NCBI GenBank assembly: GCA_026873275.1
Contig: JANTUC010000003.1
Span: 2,666,001 to 2,730,000 of the forward strand
Direction: 5' to 3'
Source of the DNA: Pseudopithomyces maydicus
Taxonomy: Eukaryota; Ascomycota; Dothideomycetes; Pleosporales; Didymosphaeriaceae
Length of the DNA: 64,000 bases
In this document: piece after piece, positions 44,883 through 57,650 of the stretch
Position numbering within the stretch: position 1 is the first letter of the stretch
Layout: each line of letters opens with the position of its first letter
The notes under the pieces: model-generated
The model's database searches: none
The model's input: the letters and a program-made list of their open reading frames with translations, nothing else
What the model was told of the DNA's origin: nothing
Position numbers and translations under genes: made by a program

Positions 44883-46191
44883 CGTTCATCAGCGCTCTCA
44901 AGAACCCCTGTGGAAAAGTATAGCACGCAATTGCGTTCACAAAAGTCAGCGGCTTGACAAAAGCACCGACGCTCGCCCTGCCCCCGGGCAGAGGTGGAGC
45001 CGATATGTATTTGACTCGAGCGCGCATGTGTGCGTGTTTCGCATGGCAGGACGGCTCGCTCGCTCGCTCGCTGCTCTTCACATGCGGGTGGGCTCGGGAC
45101 GGCTGACGGATGACGGTTGGGAGAGAGGTGATTTGAGATGGGGGGTGTGGTACGCTAGTGGGGTGCGTACGGACGGCGATATGTAGGGACGTGTAAGGGT
45201 CCCTACATATCGGGGGATAAGCAGGGCAGACGGGCGGGAGGGAGGAAGGGACCGGAGGAGGAGGGAGCTAGAAGGCTTGATTGCACGTAGGTAGGTAGTA
45301 GGCAGGGGCGGGAATAAAGCGGATGGGGGTGCCGGGGAGAGGATCGTCGTGGATAGTTAGTGTGAGGGAATTATATGTATTTGGGTGAGACAGAAGATAG
45401 TGATCGGATGGGATGTGCCGGTAGGGGTTGGAAACTTGTTTTGGGGCTCGCTTTGGGGTCTTTGCGGGGGAGGGATATGTGCGCGGTTCGAGACTGTGAT
45501 GGACATGGTCTAAATTAAGATTTGGGCTAGAAGGTCTGGTTCTGACTACGTAGTCTGGAGCATGTGTGCGCATTCTCCGAGGAGCTGCTCGTTATGCTGA
45601 TTTGCTGATTACTTTGAATAAATTATCTTTGGTGTTATTTGACATGTCGTCTTACTTCTTTCTGTCATCATGTTGCCGAAAGAGTAAGTACGGGAGGTCA
45701 ACTAGTTTAATGACAATATGATTAAGCTTTGGCTGGAGTCGGCATGGCCTGTCTTGGTCCTCACGACGATAATCAAAAGACCGGAGAAGTCACCGTCCCA
45801 ATCAGCTGACACGGCATCCAAATAGTGATCATAAACAAACCACTAATATACGTGACATGTCTCGACTTACAAGAAATGAATTACCTAGTCACCAAGGCAT
45901 TCACAACGAAGAAAAAGACATCATCAAAGAATCTTCTGCACAATTACCAAGTTATATTCTAATACAACATTGTACCCTATAACCACAGGTACATATATAC
46001 CCAAACAAATAAAACGCCCATCAATGCGGCTATCCCGATCCCGATTCCCTTTTCCAAAAGCTGGTATCTAGATGACCCAAATAAAAACCCCATCCCATCA
46101 TAACCAATAAATAATAAATCGATCGATAGATCCAAAAAAAAAAACATCATACACACACGAACAGAAAAAAAATCATATCACCTCCACATGT
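44883..46191. other. Intergenic region with hairpin and simple repeats
   Basis: This interval contains a gctc microsatellite at about 45055-45072, a perfect 14-base inverted repeat at 45177-45212, and a possible but unsupported 101-codon frame on the minus strand (45573-45268). From 45600 the DNA is AT-rich and ends in A-rich tracts near 46135 that form the phospholipase B 3' UTR. Confidence 0.5.
45177..45212. repeat. Perfect 14-base inverted repeat with 8-base loop
   Basis: cgatatgtagggac at 45177-45190 pairs exactly with gtccctacatatcg at 45199-45212, with loop gtgtaagg. It could form a hairpin in RNA or cruciform DNA. It is not at the 3' end of either neighbour. Confidence 0.85.
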
Positions 46192-48287
46192 CTAAGCCAT
46201 CAACAACGCGCCCACCACAGCCGCAACACCCACGCCCATGACGCTCGGCGCAAACCTCCCCACCCCAGACTTGATCTCAATCGCCTGGAACACCATGTCC
46301 GGGAAATACGGCGCGGGGGTGTTGGACGCAAGCGTCCCGTTCCAGCAGTACTTGTCGAAGCACTGCTGGCACGCGCGCGGCACCTCCGTGTTGGTGCGGT
46401 TCAAGCTCCGCGAGATGATGGCGCACCCGACGCAGGTGGTCCAGTCCTCGTAGCCAGGACGCGAGTTATTGCCCATGGTCGCGACGTCGTAGCCGTTCTG
46501 GATCATGGCGTTGCGCTCGTCGTTTGTGTAGTCGAGCTTGGCGAAGGTGGACGTGTTGGAGTGGAAGACGTAGGGGGAGTTGGGGAGGTAGACGATGAGC
46601 GGGGAGACGCCGCGGCCGGTGAGGTTGCCCGAGTCGCAGCCGAAGAAGGTGGGGCGGTTGTTGAGGCCGAGGTTGACGAAGGTGTTTTGGTCGGGGATGT
46701 ACGGGAAGGCCGTGTTGTTCTGGATGGTGGCGTTGCGGGTGCGTTCGTAGGTTGCGACGAGGGCGGTGCCGTTGGGCCAGTTTTGGGCCGAGTCTGTGGG
46801 CGGGACGGTGTCGGCGGAGGAGTCGACGGCGAAGATGACGTCGACGTTGCGGTAGGGTTGGATGAGGGGGTTGAGGGGGATGTTTTGGAGGTCCTCGCCG
46901 CCGTCGACGAGGGTGAGGCTGTCGTCGCGGGCGCTGGGGTTGGTGCGGCTGTTGTAGCCGCGGAAGGGGTTGGGGCTGTAGTCGGCGATGTCGTTGTCGG
47001 CTTCGTCGATGGATTCTAGAATGGACCGGACGGCGTTCTTCAAAAGCTCCGGAGCATCGGTGGTGTTGAGCTGCAGGATGAATTGGTTGAAGAGGGAAGA
47101 GCTGGTGCCCATGACGAAACCGCCGTTGTCGAATCCAACAACGCACTTCTCATCGTCTGGTAGTTTGCCGTCGGAGAAGTTGGATCCGATGTACTTGAGA
47201 GGTGCGAAACCGTAGAGTGTTGGATCGAAGCTGCCCATCTCGAAGGGATTGAATTCGATGTTGGTGGAGTTAAGAGAGAGCACTTGCTGCCCGGGGGCTC
47301 TCTCGAGTGCAATGAGAATAGGGAACGGCGCGTTGGCATCGCTGAAATCCGAGTCGTTTTGGATTGAGCTCCATGTGTAGCCCGGTCCTCCGTCGGAAGC
47401 ATTGACAAACTGGAATGAAAGAGCACGACCCCAGTAATCGGTGAGCGAGGTCTCGAACTTCCCGGGGGCGTCGGCCTTATCGTTGACTGTGTCAAGAAGG
47501 TTGCCATAATATTCAGCGGTGTTCAGAATCTGGATACCACCTTTTTCGGGGCCTGCTACCAGTCAGTCTTTCGAACGTTGATCCATAACAATTTCGACGT
47601 ACCCTTCAAGATGGAGTTGCCCAGCTGCCAGACATCGCCTGCCTCGTTGTGGTCGATGATGTTTTGCACAGAAGTGAAGTTGTTCATGTAGATACTTCCC
47701 ACGAGCCAACCGCCACCAGAAAGACCAGCAATGTAGGTAGAAGCCTGCAACAGTCCACCCAGCTGCGACGCACCACTCGTGGAATTGGCCGTCCGGCTAT
47801 CGAATGCTGCAAGCGCACCAGCTCCGTTCAACATGGCACGGTAACCACCTCCAGAGAAAGCAATTCCAATGTTGGGCAAGTTGGTCGTGTTGTCGCTGTT
47901 CTTGTCGATGAAAGACTTCGCGTCGAAGCCATCAATGTTAATCCTGGTCAAAAGTTCGCGCATGGGATCCACAGTGTTGGGCCTCCTCTTTCGCAACCAC
48001 TCCTTCTCGCTCGACGAAATGTCATCTGCTGACCGGATGCTGGGCCGCGTTGACGGGCAATCTACTTCTGCTGGTGCATATCCGTTGGGAGCCTGGTTAG
48101 TGGCCCTCTTGTACACGTCGACAGCCCTGTACGCGGCATTTGCTTCAATCTGCTCGATTTCCCGACGGCCCACCGAGGTTGCTGTCACCACGACGGTCAG
48201 CGCAGATCACGGGGGAAATTTCAAATGTCGGAGCTTACCTCCACCAAGGGATGCCAGCGTGGACGCGGCCAACAAAGAATACCTCAT
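46192..48287 (-). CDS. Phospholipase B / lysophospholipase, probably GPI-anchored (3 exons)
   Basis: Exons 48287-48239, 48181-47603 and 47552-46192 give 662 residues; introns are 57 and 50 bases. A signal peptide (MRYSLLAASTLASLGG) is present. The cPLA2-type catalytic elements are all visible: SGGGYR with Arg131, GLSGGG with nucleophile Ser171, and LVDGGEDLQNIPL with catalytic Asp426. There are many N-glycosylation sequons and a cysteine-rich C-terminal region (CVGCAI, CQQCFDKYC). The last 20 or so residues are hydrophobic after a small-residue site (VMGVGVAAVVGALLMA), a typical GPI-attachment signal, so the enzyme likely sits on the plasma membrane or cell wall. It removes fatty acids from (lyso)phospholipids. 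The second acceptor was set at gcag to give ILKGPEKGGIQIL. Confidence 0.95.
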
Positions 48288-51200
48288 CGTCACAGCCTAG
48301 AAATGCGGTATGGGGAGAGAATATGCAAAGCTGTGCTAAGGATGGGGATACGGAAGCCAGTAGGCAGCCCAAGACGGCGGACTCGGTGTTGTTAAATGAT
48401 TTCCTACATTGCGGAAGGCCGGCAGCGTGAAGGTGCGGCTGTGTTTCGCGCGGCGCGGACTAAAACAACCAATGACCTCATTCCGAGCTAGACGAAGCGG
48501 GCTTGGTTGTGGCGGGCGTGCTGCTCCGCCGTATTTTTAGGCCGTGTGCAGCCCCCAAACGCCCCATTGACAGCCGTTTGGGGTGCTCTGCAGCCGCAGT
48601 GTAGCGTGTACATGGCTGTTGCTGTCACCGCATCGCCTCAGACGGCCGTCTAGTGCTGATGTCCACCGCGCGAGGGCCCTCCAGCTGTGCCAAGACGACG
48701 TCCAAACAGAGCCATCAATCTGTCGATGCCAATGCCCAGCCGCAGAGGGAAGATTGCGCTGAGCACAGGGGCAAATCACACGTCGCCGCGGGCCATCCAG
48801 TAGCTCGCCTGATTCGGCCGTCAATCTCCCTTTGCGGACTTTACTTTGAAACGTGCCGTATTCGTATGCGCATGCACGCGGGTGAGCCTCCACACGGCGC
48901 CGTCGGTGGTGGAGACGCGGAAACGCCGTTTGTTCCCGGAGGGTCGGGTGTGTACAGAGTAGTCCCAGTCTGTGAATGACCTCGCAGCCCATTGCAAGTC
49001 ATCTGTACCCGTGGACCAAATTCGTGTACGTGATCGAGTAAGCGTGCAACGGGGACCTCTCCGTCGTGCCACAGTGGAGTATCCGAAGCTTCCGACAACA
49101 CCATCCAACATGGCATGACGTGGTGGTGCTGGGAACTCCCCAAGCAATGCCCGCTAGTCTACCAATTCGGCCCTGTTCGCAACACCATGTCATCACCTCT
49201 TCAATTTGTAACCGCAATGAGGTGCATACAAGCAACCCTTCAATGCGCCTCTCGTGTCCAGCTCTACGCCCTCTGCAACCGAGACTCGAGGCTGCGATCC
49301 TGCAGTGGCACAGTTGAAGTATGCTATGGCAGGAGTGAGGCCCCCATCAATAGTAACCGTGGCAGCGCACCACGATGATGGCCACCAACATCCAATAATC
49401 CTCCCTCCCCACCCGAAGCGCTGACTTTCAGGGTTTTCCCATCATCACAATGGAGTCCCCATCTTAGCGATAAACTAGCAAGACCCTAACCTCGGCCTAC
49501 CCAAGCATCCGCTCCGCTTCCTCGCTCGCTCGCTGCCCGAGGGAGGCGCCACAATTGCCCTATCGCCTATCCATAAGTAGGTATGTATGTACCCTGTCGT
49601 CATAGCGTCGAACTTCCCGCTACAAATCAGATTCCCGCAATCGAGCCAGCATCGCCGCCGGAGACGACGATCTCCCGCCCGCCCTGCTATGCACCAGGGT
49701 AATTATGTACAGTGTGTATCCACATCCATGGGTCCTTTCGGCGTCGTGCATCACGTATGAATGAATGAGCGTGTGTTTGTATGTACGTACAACCACACCG
49801 GTGGAGTTTGGTACATCCATACCCAGAACAGTCCCGGCGTCGGGACAACGTTACAAGGTGCTGATGGGTGACCGTTTCGCCCCGCGGCGCCCCGGTTGCC
49901 CCGTGTGTACGACCTTGCACCCCCTTCTCGATATATGCATGTATCGCGGTGAGAATATAGGGGGACTGCGGAGGTGGCTCAGCACGAGAGATGCACGCAC
50001 GCGCCAAAGGATTAATTCGAAAGGGACATTCGCACGAGATTTGAGTCGCATGCTACATACAGATGTACAGCTGGGCACCTGGGCACCTGGGATGACACGT
50101 GCCTACCATACAGTACGTATATACTGTATATAGGATAGATTTCAGCGCAGCAACGCAGCCGTTGAAACAGTCAGCATGCTATCCACATCACTAAACATGT
50201 AGTAAGTCGCTATTTTGACTCAAGTGTGTATATACATATCCAAACAAGCCACTCTATCGCACGCGATCAGAGAGCTGCGCCGGACGGGTCATCAAATCTA
50301 CATACACACAGTAATTACACGCCGTACCCCACACCGCATCCAGTCCCGCCGTGAAATAGCAATCTTCAGGAGCTGAATCACGATCGCCGTCTCACATACG
50401 TACAGTCAATCCTCCATCTCTTATCCCATTCCGGCTAAAAAGCCAAGCTCCACACCTTGCTAAAAGTGTGTACTTGCATACTTACCTATTGTACATAGGC
50501 GGGCGCGTAGCTTCTACATAGGTACATAGATACACCTCTTATCTATGTACATGCACCCCCTCCCCCCCCCCCCCCCTGTCCCTTTATTTCCGCTTCTCCC
50601 CTTAACTTCCTCTTTCCCCCGCCCCGGGACCCTCCTCTCATCACGTGCCATTCTGCCAAAATGCCTCTTGCACTCGCTTACGAGCCAGGCAGTGCGTAGG
50701 CAGTGCGTGGTCACGATACCGCCAACCTAGGTGGGCATGTGTACTCGGGCCCAGGGTGTTGAGCCCCACGTGGGTGGGGTGGCATGTCAGCAGGTGGGTG
50801 TCCAGCTGAAGAGAGGCGGTATGCGGCGCCGTTGGTTCGCGTGATGCGCGCAGCCACTTACGAGGGGCTTGCGGATAGACTTTGGATGTATGTATGTGCG
50901 TACGTGCATTTGTGTAGCCGAGGCTTCTGGTCGGGAAGGTGCGTTGCTTGGGGGAGCTTGTCTCACGTGCGGTTTAGACTGCAGGTGTTCAGGTGCAAGT
51001 GCAAGTGCAAGTGCTCGTGGTTAGGTACGGTTCACGGGTCAGATACGAGAATCAATCCCGCTTCCCAGCCAGCGTCGCTGTAGCGAGAAACCGAGCACGC
51101 TTCACAAGTTCGTACGAGACCTCTCATAATAATATCAAAGGATTCATATTCCTACCGACTACCACACGTCCTCCGCCATCCTCATCCCCAACCTCACCCC

Positions 51201-51748
51201 ATGAGCCAATGCAAACCCGATATAACCGTCCCATGCCCAAACCCAAAGCAAAAAACCCCGATGAGTCTATATATAAACAGCTCATACGCAATACAGCAGT
51301 CTTACCCAGACCATGTACACCCCGTAACCCCCACCGAGTCCAGTCCAACACCGTGTAAATCCAGATAAAAAAAACGCCAGGGTCCAAGCCAGCTGCAACC
51401 AGTGCTACCAAATGCAAGTGCGTAGTTTGGATTTCAAGAACAACAACCAAGTAAGAGAGGGAAAAACAGATCGGTAAATTGGCAAGCATGCGGAGCGGTG
51501 TCGCTTAGAGGGTGTATGTGTGTATGTATATAGGTAGGTAGGTAGCCGAGTCTCAAAGTCGGCGCTGCGAACAGAAAGGATGATAATTGATGAGGAGGAA
51601 AGCCAGGGTGTCTGGCTTTGTCCGCGCGACGCCAAAGTGCTGAGAAGAGTACGACACAATGAATGGCCATGTTTACTTTTGAACGAGGTAACGGGATGTG
51701 AATGATGACTTGGTATCGCAAATCGCAAAGGTGAGGCGGGACGTGGGT
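48288..51748. other. 3.4-kb intergenic region between phospholipase B and ATG13
   Basis: No gene is supported, although several overlapping open frames of up to 151 codons occur in GC-rich sequence at 48300-49400. The right part carries TACGTA/TACATA-rich simple sequence (49740-50530), a C15 run at 50562-50576, a gtgcaa microsatellite at about 50993-51013, and gtatgtatataggtaggtag-like repeats near 51520-51545 in the ATG13 3' region. Confidence 0.5.
50562..50576 (+). repeat. C15 homopolymer
   Basis: Fifteen C residues follow a short CCCCCT block. This is the longest G/C homopolymer in the window. Its reported length should be treated with caution given the homopolymer errors inferred in genes here. 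Confidence 0.85.
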
Positions 51749-54597
51749 TTAGCGCATCCATGGAGATCCACGCTTCCCGCTGCCCGTGCCCGAACCACCT
51801 CTTGCTTCTTCGATGCTCCGCCTGGAACCGGCGCCGATCTCGCTCATTTGGAATAGCAACGGCTCGTCGTCGTCGTTCGACACGTTGCGGTGCGCAAAGC
51901 TGTACCGACTTTGGCGTTCGGTCGAGCTGGTCCCGCCTGTTGTCAGACTGGTGGAGGATCCATGAGAAGAGTAGCCGCCACGACCTCTGCTGCCACCCGA
52001 GTAGGTGCCGCGCTTAGCAGGCAGATCTGAGGTCGACATGGGACGCGGTATATCGTCACGTGTCCCTGGGGCATGCATATCGCGGCTTTCGCTTGCGATA
52101 GCTTCCGTTGTTGCAAAAAGTTCGCTTGGCGTCAGGTCGGGAGCAACCTCACGGTCGGACTCATCGACGGGCACGCTTGCTGAACGCAGGCCAAAGAAGT
52201 CCGGTTCGTCTTCCATGGCACGCTGTTCTTGCGTCACTGAGCTGGACCTGCGAGGGTGATGGTTCCAAGGCCGGGGCGAGGTGGGGATGTCGATGGCATT
52301 TGTACCCTCGTCGTTTTCGCTCCTTTCCTGGACATCAACATCCTGACCGTGCGAGGGGTGCCTAGGTCGGCTGCGACTACGCCGCGGTTCATATTCGATG
52401 ATGCTGTTAGCACTGAGTCTGGAAGGAATCGCTGGGGTGTGAGGGGTATGCGGTGAGATCGGCTTTCCGGGAGAAGATGCAGTGGACACAGAAGTGCCGC
52501 CAATCATGGGAGGTACGCTGGAGAGTTGACGGCTGGACGATGAGGATGACCGATGAAGCATCATAGACGAAGAAACTGAATCCGACAAGTTATTGTACGG
52601 TTCGCGCATGCGCTGGTATTTTGAGAGCTGTGCGGTGGTTTTGCGCATATTGGCATCGCGTGAAGCAACATTTGGTTTACTGAAGCTCCTCAAATCTTTT
52701 TTCTGTTCTAGGAGTTTCAGAAAGTCGGAGATATTCTCGTCATCGGTCTTAACAGATCCAGAGCTAGCCCCTTCGCCTTCATTCAGATCTCCTGAGCCGC
52801 GTTGCTGAGATGAAGCAACACTGCCTCGTCCACTGCTGATATTATCGTCCTCGAGTTTACTACCACCTCCTGATGAAAACCTGCTTCTACGATGACCAAA
52901 ACTGCTGCTATATCGTGCAATGGGTGCTGGTTTGGGTGAACTGGACGCTGAGGACGCAATGGCAGTCTCGTTCGGTAGTGACGGTTGTCTGAGAGCAGTC
53001 TGTGGGAGAGCGGTCAAGGAAGTACGGTTGCGCGGCTGGTTCAATGGATTGGGAGCGGATGCTCGTGCCAATGAACTGCTGGGTCTGCTGCCAGCAGAGC
53101 TGCCTGGCGATGGAGGGACGTACGAGGGAGGAGCAGGCGAAGACGATAATGAACCAGCCTTGAAAGGTTGGAACGAAACAGAAGTTCGTCTCTGGTATCC
53201 TTGGCCCTCTGTAGAGCGCAGCGATGATTTTGAACCTTGTGCAGTACGATGGTTAGGAGGAAGCTTCGAGGGGGAGATTCGGTCGGCGATGATGAGGGCA
53301 TGTCTCGAACAGCGCGCAAAGCAGATAACGGGCTTGTACCAGGAGGAGGCCCAGCCTTATGGAAAGTCGACATGCTACCGTATGCTTGGCTCAATTCTAC
53401 GAGATCTGGGGTATTTTGCGCATGCAGCTTGTTGACGGGTAAAGAGCCCGGGAGCGGTGCTGCATCCCGAGCAGACCGCTCGAGATAGGTATTGTCCAGA
53501 CCAAGAAAATGCGAGCTTAACAGCGATTCAGAGTCCTCTACACTGAAGTCGCAATTTGTGCGGTATTGAACCGAGACGCACAAAGGCCCCACAGGCGAAT
53601 TTGATGGCGCGAAAACCTGGGTTTCAGTGACATCTTCAGGAGATGGATACAGAGGGATGCTGAGCGTGTCTGGACGAGGGCTCTTGAAGTCGCCATTGGA
53701 TATGCGGAAATTGAGTTTTAAGGATGGATGATTTGCGGGTTGCTTAGCAATGCTTTTGTAGTATTTGAATGCAGGAATGAAGCGTAGGTAGGCGTAGAGC
53801 GACCGGAACAAGACGACGGCCTTTTTGTAAACGTTGGGTAGCGGATCGCTGAGCTCGGACGGATGCACTGCGTGCTTGTCACCGATGTGTACTTTCCAGC
53901 GCTCTAGAACCAGCTGTGTGGATTTCCCCACGCGGCTCGGGGGCCGTGATGAAGACTCGACCGGCAGATTCAGCGCGTCGGCGACATTCCAACTCTTGCC
54001 CTGGTCGTCGTGCACGACAAGCGACTGCTTGTGTCCCAGGTTTTGGGTGTCTAGGTATATCTCGATGCACAGCGAAGGGTGCTGACCAGCCACTGCGTCC
54101 ATGGTTTTCCAATCCTGGAGGCTTTGCAGGAGGAGGTCGGACTCGTCGAGGACAACATTGAACTGCAGGCTGGTCAGCGGCGATGGCTTTACAAGGGGCT
54201 GAAGCAACGTACCCATTTGTTCTGTCTGACATGTCCATCTTTAGTGAAGCTCTGGGTCAGTATTGTTCGGGACGAGATGATGGTGAGGGCTGCTTTGGTG
54301 AAGAAGTTCTGGACATGGGTCAGGGCTCGTGCCGGCGTGTTCCTGTGTAACGTTGCTTACCTGGATGACCTGATTCACTTTTTGATTGTGTTTCTGATCG
54401 GCCTCGGACACATGGTCGGCGCGGCCCACCATCTCGCCGCTGTCGTCTGTCCCGCGGTCGCTCGAGGGGGCGAAGTCTGAGTAGGGCGAGGAGCGCTCGG
54501 ACATGGGATCCCGCTGGTTGTTGGTTCGTGTGGGGTTGGTCTGGAGATTGTTCGCGGCCGAGGCGGACCTCGGCGAGGGGCGTGGATGGTGGTACAT
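51749..54597 (-). CDS. atg13: Atg13, autophagy initiation protein; one apparent base loss (3 exons)
   Basis: Exons are 54597-54361, 54308-54213 and 54162-51749. Exon 2 encodes NFFTKAALTIISSRT and exon 3 begins FNVVLDESDLLLQSLQDW, the typical Atg13 HORMA-domain entry; GHKQSLVVHDDQGKSW and VVLFRSLYAYLRFIPAFKYY follow. Near 53270 the frame breaks: TESPP continues correctly as SKLPPNHRTAQGSKSS only if one base is added to the five-base run at 53270-53274 (minus-strand C5). With that base, the coding length is 2,748 bases and the protein has 915 residues, ending RRSIEEARGGSGTGSGKRGS plus PWMR. The C-terminal half is disordered, where Atg13 binds Atg1 and Atg17 in relatives (KTDDENISDFLKLLEQKKDL is visible). 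Atg13 is a TORC1-controlled scaffold for the Atg1 kinase at the phagophore assembly site. Confidence 0.92.
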
Positions 54598-57500
54598 GGC
54601 GGGAGAGTCGCTGCAGGTGGCAGGAAAATGACGGTCCAGTTTGTGGGGAGCTATGATCGTGGTGAATGCAAGCTGGTGGTGTAGGGAGCCATCACGAGTG
54701 CGGCTATGCAGTCGGACAGAGCAGTGCAGTCAGTCGGCCGTCTCCTGGGGCAGACTGGTCCACGCGGTCGAGCAGTATTATGGGCGGGTCGGCTCAGGCA
54801 ACAGCCATGGTGGGATGTGCTCTACAGGGCGTGGCGTATGGGGTGGGTATGCGGGTGCGGTGCCTGGGGCGCGGCGATAAGGCTACGAGGGAGCGCACCC
54901 TGTTGGCAGGGCTGGGGGCGGCGGCGGGGGGATGCGAGAGGATGCAGACGAGGCAGAAGGAGGGGATGCAGCTGGTGGGCAGCTGGCGGGCAGGTTTTGG
55001 GGTCGGCGGGCGCGGGCAAAGAGGTCGAGGATGGCGATGGAGGAGTCAGGCCGTTGCGCTCGTGATGCGTCACACGGCACTGCACTGATAGCACGATGAC
55101 CGAAACTATCGACGGTGCCGGTAGGGTTGGGATTTGCCGCGCTTGCGGGATGCGAACGGCGATGCAGAGACAGGACAGGCAGGCTCGCAAGGAAGAAAGC
55201 ACCGCAGCAGGGTGTAGGGCGTGCCGTCCTGACTTGTCGGCGCTGTGACGAGGACGAGAGCTCGCCTCTGGGGGACCGCCATTGATGCAGCCGCCGCGCG
55301 ATCCAAGCGGGCGTCTGGGGTCGGTCGTGGCAGGGTTTGGCAGGACAGCCGAGCAGCCAGCACCAAGTAGACTACAGTAGACTACCGCCCGTCTACCACA
55401 TGCTTTCTCCCCGTCTGCCCGTCTGCCCGTCGCCGATGGGGGACCATTCGCAGGCCACGCGTTTGCTTTTGCCCGTCCGCTCTGCTGCTCTGCTGCGTCC
55501 ATGGACCCTAGCCCGGTGCCCCCGCATCCGCATCCGCCAGGGAGGTGCGCCGCAGCTCAACATTCACCGGTCTCCCTCTTCCCCTCCCCAGTCCTCGCCG
55601 TGCGCCCAAACCGCCGGTCAAGACAGCCTGCTGGATGGTGCTTGTTTGGCGGCTCTGCCAGCTCAGCGCCGTTTCCGCACGCCATCCCTGCACGCCGTGT
55701 AAACGCTTTCTCCCAAGCATGACAGCTGCTTCCGGGATTGCACCATCTTTCACCATCAGTGTGATTCCCAGCCAGAGTCATTGGCCCCGTAGGCTGCTCA
55801 ATGGTGCAACGTGCTAGACGCACTGTTGAACTTTTTCTCGAATGGCGCCCGAACTGCCATGCCTCCGCTGCCCTGGCAAGCCATTCAATATGGCGACAGT
55901 GGCTGCCTGCTTTGTGCTCCGACGCAGCGTCTGCGCCTTCACATCCTATTGGGTCATTATTGGCATGTATGTCTTTGCCACATTATGCGCAACACCTCAC
56001 GCAGCCTGGCAGCCTGGCAACATGCAGCACATCGGGAGTATCCGCCTGTGCTACTGGTCCGTCGCTGCTGCAGCCGTCTTGTTGGGCTGGGGTATCGTTG
56101 AAGCCTAGAGTTAGTTGTTCCTGAATCTTAACGACCATATCATTGTAGCCTGCCGAAACGCTCTTCTTGGAAGCGGACAAAGGGCAGTTTCACAAAACGG
56201 TATAATTTTTTTCTTTTGCGGGGAACCCTCATCATCCCGCGGTGGCTTGCACTCCGGACTTCAGCCATTGCTCAGATCAGTCCTACGTTGTGCAAGGCTC
56301 TAGTGCCTGATTTCTGCGGCTCCCGTGATTTGATTCCGGAGTATGGAGTATTCCCAAGCTGCAAACATATTCCACTTAGGGTCGGGGGCAAAAAGAATTT
56401 GACAGGAACAGCGTGTACAGATAGCTTGTTTGTAGTAGTGTCTCCGTGGTTGTGGATTGCCTCAGGTGCTTGACAACCTGATATATCTACAGATTAGGAA
56501 GGAGCGAGTGAAGCAAACTCGAACAGAGATATACTCAAGCATGACGTGCAGTCCTCCGAGGGCGCTCAAAGCCGCGCTTAGTCACTCTGACGATGCATTT
56601 ACCATAGATACGTCAAGGCAGCTTCAAACATCGTGAAAGCTTTGGGAAACGCCACAGTGCTCGCCCAACCTCGCAGTGGTCAAACACAAACACAACCAAG
56701 ATCTGTGGCTAGCGGGCCTAGTACTTCGACACCAACAGATTCATGTGCCAAGCTGCATACAAGTGTATCGTGGTTTTCTTCACCGCTAGGTCCCATGCCA
56801 GTGGAGAACGAACGTGCGCACCTATATATTCGGAGACCGCCCCGATGTTCACCTTGATGTCTCTTCCGAATTGCTCTCACATGAAATTACCCCTCAGCAC
56901 TATCTGATCTTGACATTTGTTCCATAGTAGTCCAAAGTGTTGAAGTGCACTCGCTCTGGAACGTGGTGTGCCGCGGCATCTCATTGGCCGGTCCGGCGTG
57001 AGTCGCGATGAGTCGCTCCCACCGTCGCCGGAATGCGACGCCCGCCTTGCGAACACTGTGACTGTGTATCCTCCATTGCTGCCCCGCCGTGCACCCGCTT
57101 GAAATCGTAGGGAGTCACCCGCGCTTCCTCCCGACTCACAATCCGCAGCTGTAGGAAACCGCCTGGAGGACTGAGCGTGTTATCTGTCCTATCCCGGTTT
57201 CGTCATCATAGACACACATACCGGTCGTCCGCAAACCGCAACCCCTCCCCAACAAACAACCACCCCAAGTCGACGCATTCCCCGAAGCGACCTCCGAAAC
57301 TCCCGACAAATCTAAACTACGTCGCTGTCGACCGCGCCTCTTCGAGCCATCTCCGCGCAGCTTCCTACCCACCACGCACTGACAGGTTGCCACACTGCGC
57401 CGAATTTCGCCCGCCACTTCACCACCTCCTCCTCGTCCACACGCCCTACCACCGTACACGCCCCTCCTCCGAACGCAACCGGAATATAACATCGTCGTAC

Positions 57501-57650
57501 CGTATACTGCTGGCCGTTGTTGCGCCCGGCGTCCTTCAGGAGTCTTCCCCAGCTTCGCAACCAGCACCTTTAAATAGGCTTTGATCCCAGAGGTCATAGC
57601 GAGGGGCTACTTGACGAAGCCAAAGGATTACTCCTCTTTCTCCTTGGCAC
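54598..57650. other. 3-kb divergent spacer between ATG13 and the IBTK-like gene
   Basis: GC-rich sequence with many overlapping open frames on both strands (the longest is 226 codons at 55502-54822, minus) but biased, low-complexity translations. It probably holds the two promoters and long 5' UTRs. Sequence just before the IBTK-like start (57177-57640) is C-rich like a fungal 5' UTR. Confidence 0.5.

Noticed and set aside
45268..45573. 101-codon minus-strand frame (MRTHAPDYVVRTRPSS...)
   Set aside because: No conserved feature, and it lies among simple repeats. It is possible but not supportable from sequence alone.
48537..49147. Overlapping frames of up to 151 codons beside phospholipase B
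   Set aside because: Frames overlap on both strands, are Arg/Trp/His-rich, and show no domain, signal or consistent start.
51405..51761. 118-codon minus-strand frame overlapping the ATG13 stop
   Set aside because: It begins within the ATG13 tail in another frame and runs through simple TATG/TACC repeats.
54822..55502. 226-codon minus-strand frame upstream of ATG13
   Set aside because: The translation is low-complexity, Ala/Pro/Arg/Ser-rich, with no splice support, and lies in a GC-rich promoter region with equally long frames on the other strand.
57177..57584. 135-codon plus-strand frame just upstream of the IBTK-like gene
   Set aside because: Pro/Ser/His/Arg-rich translation of C-rich DNA; best read as the 5' UTR.
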